In this document: positions 58,245 through 64,000 of the stretch, in pieces
How the letters are laid out: every line of letters begins with the position of its first letter
Position numbering within the stretch: the first letter of the stretch is position 1
NCBI GenBank assembly: GCA_036023115.1
Contig: JAYKKT010000041.1
Coordinates: forward strand, 7,442,001 to 7,506,000
Length of the DNA: 64,000 nt
Reading direction: 5' to 3'
Source: Brasenia schreberi
Taxonomy: Eukaryota; Streptophyta; Magnoliopsida; Nymphaeales; Cabombaceae
Program-made: the position numbers and the translations under genes
The notes under the pieces: model-generated
What the model saw: the letters and a program-made list of their open reading frames with translations, nothing else
Databases searched by the model: none
What the model was told of the DNA's origin: nothing

Positions 58245-58466
58245 TTAAAACTTCTTGAAGATATAATTGATATATCTCTTTTGACTTAGGCATAAGAGTT
58301 TAGATTCTCTGTCTCGAGAAGTCTTTATACTTAGGATATAGGATGTTCCCCCAATCATCTTATTATCATTCTCAATCAATAATATGTCATCTATGTATAA
58401 TGATAAGATGATAAAGTGAGTCTCACTGTTCCAGGCATATACAAAGTGGTCAAGTTCATTAGCCAC
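58245..58466 (-). pseudogene. copia-E RT catalytic block
   Basis: The frame reads ELDHFVYAWNSETHFIILSLYIDDILLIENDNKMI, with the YxDD RT motif intact, then LCLSQKRYINYIFKKF. The upstream RT part (58900-58500) is in other frames. Copia-1 has the homologous YVDDILLIGND near 10455. Confidence 0.9.
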
Positions 58467-59447
58467 AAACTCAAGTTATAGAATGTCATTTTAAAAAGTC
58501 AAATACTATTAACAAGGTGAATGTTTAAGGCCATATAGAGATTTTTAAACCTATATACTTTATCTTCTTAGCCTTTAACAATATATTCATTTGGATGTTG
58601 CACATATATGATTTCATCTAAATCTCTATTTAAAAAAATAATCTTTACATCAAATTGATATAAATCTAAATCAAATATACTAAAATTGTCAGAATTATCT
58701 TATGGATGCATAATTCATAATAGGAGAATATGTCTCAACATAATCTAGCCCCTCTTTTTATGAAAAACCATTTGCAATCAAACTCGCTTTAAACTTGTCG
58801 ATAAGCCTATCAACTTTATATTTCTTTTTCAGAACCCATTTATAGATTTATAGCCTATAATTTTTCTTCTTTTTAGCAAATCAATCAATTTCTAGACTTT
58901 ATTTTTTTCAATGGATTCAATTTGCTCATCCATGCCTTTTTCCAATATGTTTATTCAAATGAGTCAATAGTATGCTGATATATCAAGTTATCTGTTAGCT
59001 CATCTAAATTCACCGAATTACACACTTCATTTGCAAGGTAAGTGTAATAATCCTTTAAGTAGGACGGTTGACTCTCAGTCTTTTATATTCACTTAAAGTT
59101 TCGGTTTGATCAGGAAGATCATCTATGGGTTCAAATGATGATGGATTTAGATCTACTAGATCATTAATATAAGAATTCAATATCCTTGATTTCTATCAAT
59201 TCATGGTCGTTATAATAAAATTGATATCCTTTAGATCCTTTAAGATATCCAATAAATATACATGTTAAGGACTTACTATCTAACTTATCTCTAGACTCAT
59301 CAAGGATCTTCATATGAGTGATAGATCTCACCTCCTAAGATGACTTAGGTTGAATTTTCTTCTAAACCACATCTCATATGGTTTAGAGAATATAACTTTA
59401 CATGTTACTATGTTAAGTATATACACAATTGTACTTATCGATTATCT

Positions 59448-59639
59448 TCAAAATACCCTTGAAAGAGAAACATCTATTAACATAGACCTTGTCATATTCA
59501 ATAAGGTTTTGTTATATCTTTCTGCTACATCATTGTGTTGAAGTGTCATAGGCATTGTATTTTGCTTTATAATACCAAAGTCTTTATAGAATTCTAAAAA
59601 ATCTTCAGATGTGTACTCTCCAGTTCTATCTGATCTCAA
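59448..59639 (-). pseudogene. copia-E integrase core end
   Basis: Open stretch MRSDRTGEYTSEDFLEFYKDFGIIKQNTMPMTLQHNDVAERYNKTLLNMTRSML. It corresponds to the copia integrase block LRSDRGGEY…GIxxQxTxPxTPQQNGVAERxNRT, with one catalytic aspartate (RSD) and the glutamate region (VAER) kept. The surrounding frame is broken. Confidence 0.9.
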
Positions 59640-60395
59640 GACTTTGATTGTATATGCTACTTGGTTTTTAACTTCTTACTTATATTCTTTGAATGCTTTA
59701 AGTGCCTCGGATTTATATGCTAAGAGATATATCTATGTATTTCTCAAGTAATCATTGATAAAAATTATGAAATAAACCTTTACTCGATGTGATCTTACTC
59801 TAAAAGGTCTACATAAATCAGTGTGAATGGTTTCCAACAGGATTATTGCTCTAATTATTTTCTTGGAAAATGTTTTTCTTATCATTTTTCTTTATATACA
59901 TGCTTCACACATACTAAAGTGTTTTCTTGTAATGTTGGCAATAAATCAAAGTTGAATAACTTTCTCAACTTTTTTAAACTTATATGTCCTAGAAACGTCA
60001 CACATTCACATCAACATTAAAGGCACAACCAATATAAGCAGAAGAATCTTCACTTTCATTAATGTTCAGTTTGAACAAACCATGTTCAACATCAAATTGA
60101 CCTTCATGCTTTTCCATTGTCACCTTGCTAGGAATAAACCTTATTTTAAAGCCCTTCTTAACCAAGATAGGGACCGAAACCAAATTGTGTCTTATAGTTG
60201 GCACAATCAATATATCAATCAAAACAACTGTTATTTCTCATATACACCCATGTTCCCATGGTTTATATTTCTTTAGGTACATTGCCCATTTCTTGTTGTT
60301 CGAGATATGTCTCGTCACTTCTAAGTCAATACACTCCCAATCACCGGGCGGTCCATGTACAAGCATTTAGATACCATACAAATTATGTACTACTT

Positions 60396-60623
60396 CTAAG
60401 ATTGTCTGCATTGTTGGGTATTTCTATCATTCTTCTTGTTGCGGAAATCCCTCTTATAGTGCTCATTTTTTTCGCAGCTCAAGCACTTGACTCGAGAAGT
60501 GGTTTCCTGCATTTTGTGAAAAGGTTGACCGCCCTTTTTGTTATTCTTATCAAACTTCTTGTTTGATTTATTTTTCTTCTGATTGGCTTTAGAGTTGGAC
60601 CCTATGTCTTGAATTACTAGCAA
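60396..60623 (-). pseudogene. copia-E gag nucleocapsid with mutated zinc knuckle
   Basis: A basic, lysine/asparagine-rich stretch (SKANQKKNKSNKKFDKNNKKGG) is followed by KCLSCEKNEHYKRDFRNKK. A functional knuckle is CX2CX4HX4C; here the last cysteine is phenylalanine. The homologue in copia-1 (13040-13081) keeps all four ligands. Confidence 0.85.
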
Positions 60624-61077
60624 TTTCTCCTTTTATTTTTGTTCACATGTCCTTTTCAATTGCTTGTTTCAGGAGCAATTCAAGAAGGTTTTTCTCAAGC
60701 CCTAGTCTAAGGGTACTAGCGATCATGTTCTATGATGGGGAAGACTGTTATTATTGTTGATATCTACATTGGTTATGGGATGATTAATTTGGCTACAACT
60801 AAGTCTCTTGTCAATACCAGTATATGGTTCACATGTTCTACTACATTATCTTCTTCTTTCATCTTATAGGAGTTATATTTTTGTAGTAACAGTTGGACAT
60901 CAAGCTTAGTTGTATTATCATACTTAGCTCATATTGAGTCAAACAACGCTTTTACGATCTCATACTAATCAAATACCCGAATCTGATCATCCTTCATGTA
61001 TGTTAACATGATAGTTATTGTTATCATGTCATCCTTTAGAAATGTTTTGTACATTTTCCATTGTTGCTCAGTTACAT

Positions 61078-63060
61078 CAGGTGGTAGAGGACGTACAATT
61101 TCCATTAGTATATAATCTATACCTTCCAGTATAAGAGCCAACATGATTCTTCTTTTTCATGTTTAAAAATTAAGACCATTTAATTTTTCTATTTTTGCCA
61201 ATTCGGATACATATAATGTAGTGTTTATTTTTATGTGTTTAGCAAAAATAACAATCAGACGGTTCAAAAGAAAAACATATAACAAGCAACATATAACAAA
61301 TAGTCAACTATTAAAAATAAAAAACCGAATATATGTCTACTAAACTAAAAATAACTCGTGGTACTTAAAAACAATTTCAAACATATTCTAAGTACCATAT
61401 TTGAGTTTTTCATATATTAATTCTATTATTTTCAAAACCAGACCAAGGACAAAACTATAATTTCTCCTATTTTCCTATCATTTTAATTTCTTCAAAATTT
61501 GAGGGGCATACTAGTAATTTTATTTGTTTGTCTTATTTTATAATTTTTCAAAAAGAACAAGGGCATGACAATAAAATGGGTATCTGGTTTTCTGTAAAAT
61601 TTATGACTAACCGAGGATAAAACAATGATTTTGTCCTTTGGTCTAAATATGTGTTTTTTCTTAAAGACAGAGGAAGTCTTATCTTTAACATAGTGGGAAA
61701 ACTATGAATTTACACTCATACAGGGGCATTAGTGTAATTCCATAGGTTGGTATTTCATAATTTTCATAAATAGTAAGAGGGCAAAATTGTCCTTTCACTA
61801 ATTTGGGATAAAACAATCTTTCTACTCAAAAATATCTCAACTTTTTGGTGGTGGAGGTACAATTTCCCTTAGTACATAATCTACACCTTCTAGTGTAAGA
61901 GTCAACGTGATTCTTCTTTTTCACGTTTCAAAATAAAGACCGTTTAATTTTTTTGTTTTTGGCAATTCGGATACACATATTATAGAGTTTATTTTTATGT
62001 GTGTATCAAAAATAACATAAGACAGTTTAAAAGAAAAATATAAAATAAGCAACGTATAAAGATAGGCAACTATTAAAAATAAAAAATAGAATATCCATCT
62101 AATAAACTCAAAATAACTCATGGTACTCAAAAGTAATTTCAAACATATTTTAAGTACCATCTTTGAGTTTTTTATAACTTAATTCTATTATTTTCATAAC
62201 CAGACTACGGACAAAACTGTAATTTACCTTATTTTCCTACCATTGTAATTTCAACGAAATTTAAAGGGCATACTAGTAATTTTATTTGTTTGTCTAATTT
62301 TATAATTTTTCAAAAAGAACAGGGCAGGACAATAAAATGGTATTTGGTTTTCTATAAAATTTGTGACTAATAGAGGGTAAAACTATAATTTTGCCATTTA
62401 ATCTAAATATGTGATTTTTCTTAAAGACATGAGCAATCTTATCTTTTAACATAGTGTTAAAACTATGAATTTACACTCATCTAAGAGAATTGGTGTAATT
62501 TCATATACAGTAATAGGGCGAAATTGTCCTTTCACTCATTTGGGGTAAAACAGTCTTTTAATGAAAAATATCTCAACTTTTTGGTGGTAAACGTACAATT
62601 TCCCTTACTACATAATCTATACCTTTTAGTTTAAGAGCCAACGTGATTCTTCTTTTTCATGTTTGAAAATTAAAACCGTTTAATTTTTTAGTTTTTTGCA
62701 ATTCAGATACACATATTTTAGAGTTCATTTTTATGTATTTAGCAAAAATAACAATGAGACAGTTTAAAAGAAAAACATACAACAAGCAACATATAACATA
62801 TAGCCAACTATTAAAAATAAAAAATAGAATATCCATCTACTAAACTAAAAATAACTCATTGTACTCAAAAGCAATTTCAAGCATATTTAAGTACCATCGT
62901 TGAGTTTTTTATAAATTAATTATGTTATTTTCATAACCAAACCAGGGACAAAACTGTAATTTCCCCTATTTTCCTACCATTGTAATTTCAACGAATTTAA
63001 GGGGCATACTAGTAACTTTATTTGTTTGTTTGATTTTGTAATTTTTCAAAAAGAACATGG
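61078..63060 (-). repeat. tandem triplication of copia gag-start/leader (~750 bp unit)
   Basis: Homologous starts (GTACAATTTCC-TTA-TA-ATAATCTA-ACCTT, then GATTCTTCTTTTTCA-GTTT) lie at about 61078, 61844 and 62578: spacings of 766 and 734. The third unit is cut at about 63060. Each unit holds the first gag codons and about 650 bases of leader. The 13.7-15.0 and 52.9-54.1 kb relatives have one unit each. Confidence 0.88.
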
Positions 63061-63829
63061 AATGCTATGTTTTAGATAATGTCTATGTATTTTTCAAAAC
63101 GGAATTTAAGGGGCATACTAGATAATGCTTGTTAGATAATGTCTATGTATTTATCTTACTTATATGAACAAGCTCATGATAAGGGCTTTATAATGATCAA
63201 ATAGCAGAATCCAACAAGAAGTGCGCATTTTGAAGTAGTATTCCTGTTATGATGAACCAGCCCGCAACCACATAAATATTGTGACCTCATAGTAGAGAAG
63301 AGTCCCCAACTAAACATGGTTTTTGGGACAACACCTCTCCTTTCTACTTTCAATACTCTCTTTTGCATCCATCGGCTATGTTTTCTTGAGTCCGGTGCCT
63401 GTTTTAAGTTGCATTCAGAACAAGTTTTCTGCTGCACTTTTGAGCTTCACTGGGGCTGGTTCAATCCAATAGCTGGATGCCGGTCATGTTTGCTCCTCAC
63501 GATACTAGAATGTCAATAGTATGGATAGATGAGATGGTTATTTTGGATTGGAAAGATGTGCTGGCCAACCTAACAAAGACGGTGCAAAGTGGCTCAAGAG
63601 TCATTTCTTGAACAAGAGATCAAGAGTTTATGCTTGGGTGTGCCTTTAAAATACCAAGGGTGAAAACCAGTTATGCGAAGAATATCAGACAAGTGAATAA
63701 TTGAAGAAAGCTAATGGGATGCTTAGTCTTTCGAGCATCATCGGGTCTCAATATTCCAAGTTGTAAATACAAAATCCAGTAACCTTAAAAATACAAGAAT
63801 TCATTGTTCACAGTATTATTTGCAAGTAG
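63061..63829. other. unclassified
   Basis: TTAGATAATGTCTATGTATTT occurs at 63072 and 63130, a 58-base-spaced direct repeat at the end of the leader triplication. The rest shows no recognised gene. Confidence 0.45.
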
Positions 63830-63940
63830 TTTAGCTAAAGTGGCAGGGCTCTCGTCCTAGTGTCGTAGACCACAAGTTCGACTCCTAAGGTGTGTGTACC
63901 CTGCTTTGGATTCTCATCGTACCAAAAAGAACAAAAGAGA
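63830..63940 (+). mobile_element. tRNA-derived SINE-like element
   Basis: A box TAGCTAAAGTGG at 63832-63843 and B box GTTCGACTCC at 63876-63885. Their starts are 44 bases apart, the canonical tRNA spacing. The 3' end is CATCGTACCAAAAAGAACAAAAG, an A-rich tail after GTACC, similar to the minus-strand SINE at 5234-5372. Target duplications were not resolved. Confidence 0.65.
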
Positions 63941-64000
63941 ATACTATATCTCAGGGTTAAAGCGGTAGACTTGAACTATCTATCCTTGATGTTTCACCAT

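Larger units (their letters stand above)
57372..61140 (-). mobile_element. copia-E: near-complete but broken polyprotein
   Basis: Minus-strand order: gag (about 61140-60700), zinc knuckle (60486-60445), protease (about 60350-60290), GAG-pre-integrase (60222-59998), integrase (about 59900-59340), RT (about 58900-58250) and RNase H (58070-57510). A polypurine-like tract CCAAGTGAGAGA lies at 57372-57383, next to the LTR start at 57371. Catalytic features kept: YIDDIL in RT (58381-58402), CDNNATI and ADF in RNase H. Lost: the zinc knuckle's last cysteine (CLSCEKNEHYKRDF) and the protease DSGA (reads DxEVTRHIS). Stops and frameshifts separate most blocks. It belongs to the same family as copia-1 and copia-D; 5' of gag it carries a tandemly triplicated leader. 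Confidence 0.9.

Overview
This window reads as nuclear DNA of a flowering plant. It is AT-rich and intron-bearing, and is dominated by degenerate plant transposable elements: RTE-type LINEs with TTG tails, Ty1/copia pol remnants, a large LTR element without pol, a MULE transposase and tRNA-type SINEs. There is one convincing host gene, a plant-type desiccation-related PCC13-62 protein. I cannot name the species. No rRNA, tRNA, CRISPR or bacterial operon was seen.

Layout. 0.7-2.6 kb: decayed RTE LINE (+). 2.7-3.3 and 7.9-8.9 kb: two copies of a C2-domain/proline-rich SRC2-like gene; the longer has an in-frame stop at codon 17, the shorter keeps only the 3' part. Two SINE-like elements lie at 5.2-5.4 and 7.5-7.6 kb. 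9.3-9.97 kb: fragment of a long LTR, fused to a copia element on the minus strand (9.97-15.03 kb) that holds a short LINE insertion with a perfect 9-bp target duplication. 15.4-15.65 kb: recent 113-bp tandem duplication. 16.15-16.24 kb: miRNA-precursor-like foldback. 18.6-22.7 kb: long RTE LINE (-) with an internal duplication and a compositionally foreign 0.92-kb insertion.

24.5-39.9 kb is a nested stack. A copia element C (minus) has gag at 39.3-39.9 kb and protease/integrase at 24.5-26.2 kb. A second copia element X (26241-39294, 5-bp TATAT target duplication) split it. Almost all of X's interior is now replaced by a third LTR element (27964-38694) with no visible pol, a coiled-coil/basic ORF and possibly 5.4-kb LTRs. 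A truncated LINE sits in X's 3' LTR.

41.3-42.9 kb: three-exon PCC13-62/ferritin-like gene (307 aa), the only gene here that looks functional. 44.5-45.4 kb: plant mobile domain (MAIN-like) remnant (+). 46.6-47.7 kb: MULE transposase remnant (-). 49.4-49.7 kb: copia RT scrap. 52.4-54.1 kb: copia gag plus leader and primer-binding-like site (-). 57.4-61.1 kb: near-complete but broken copia polyprotein (-), followed by a tandemly triplicated ~0.75-kb gag-start/leader segment up to 63.06 kb. A SINE lies at 63.8 kb.

Apart from the PCC13-62 gene, the genes do not form a pathway; the window is a repeat graveyard around one stress-associated gene. Stretches I could not classify are listed as such.
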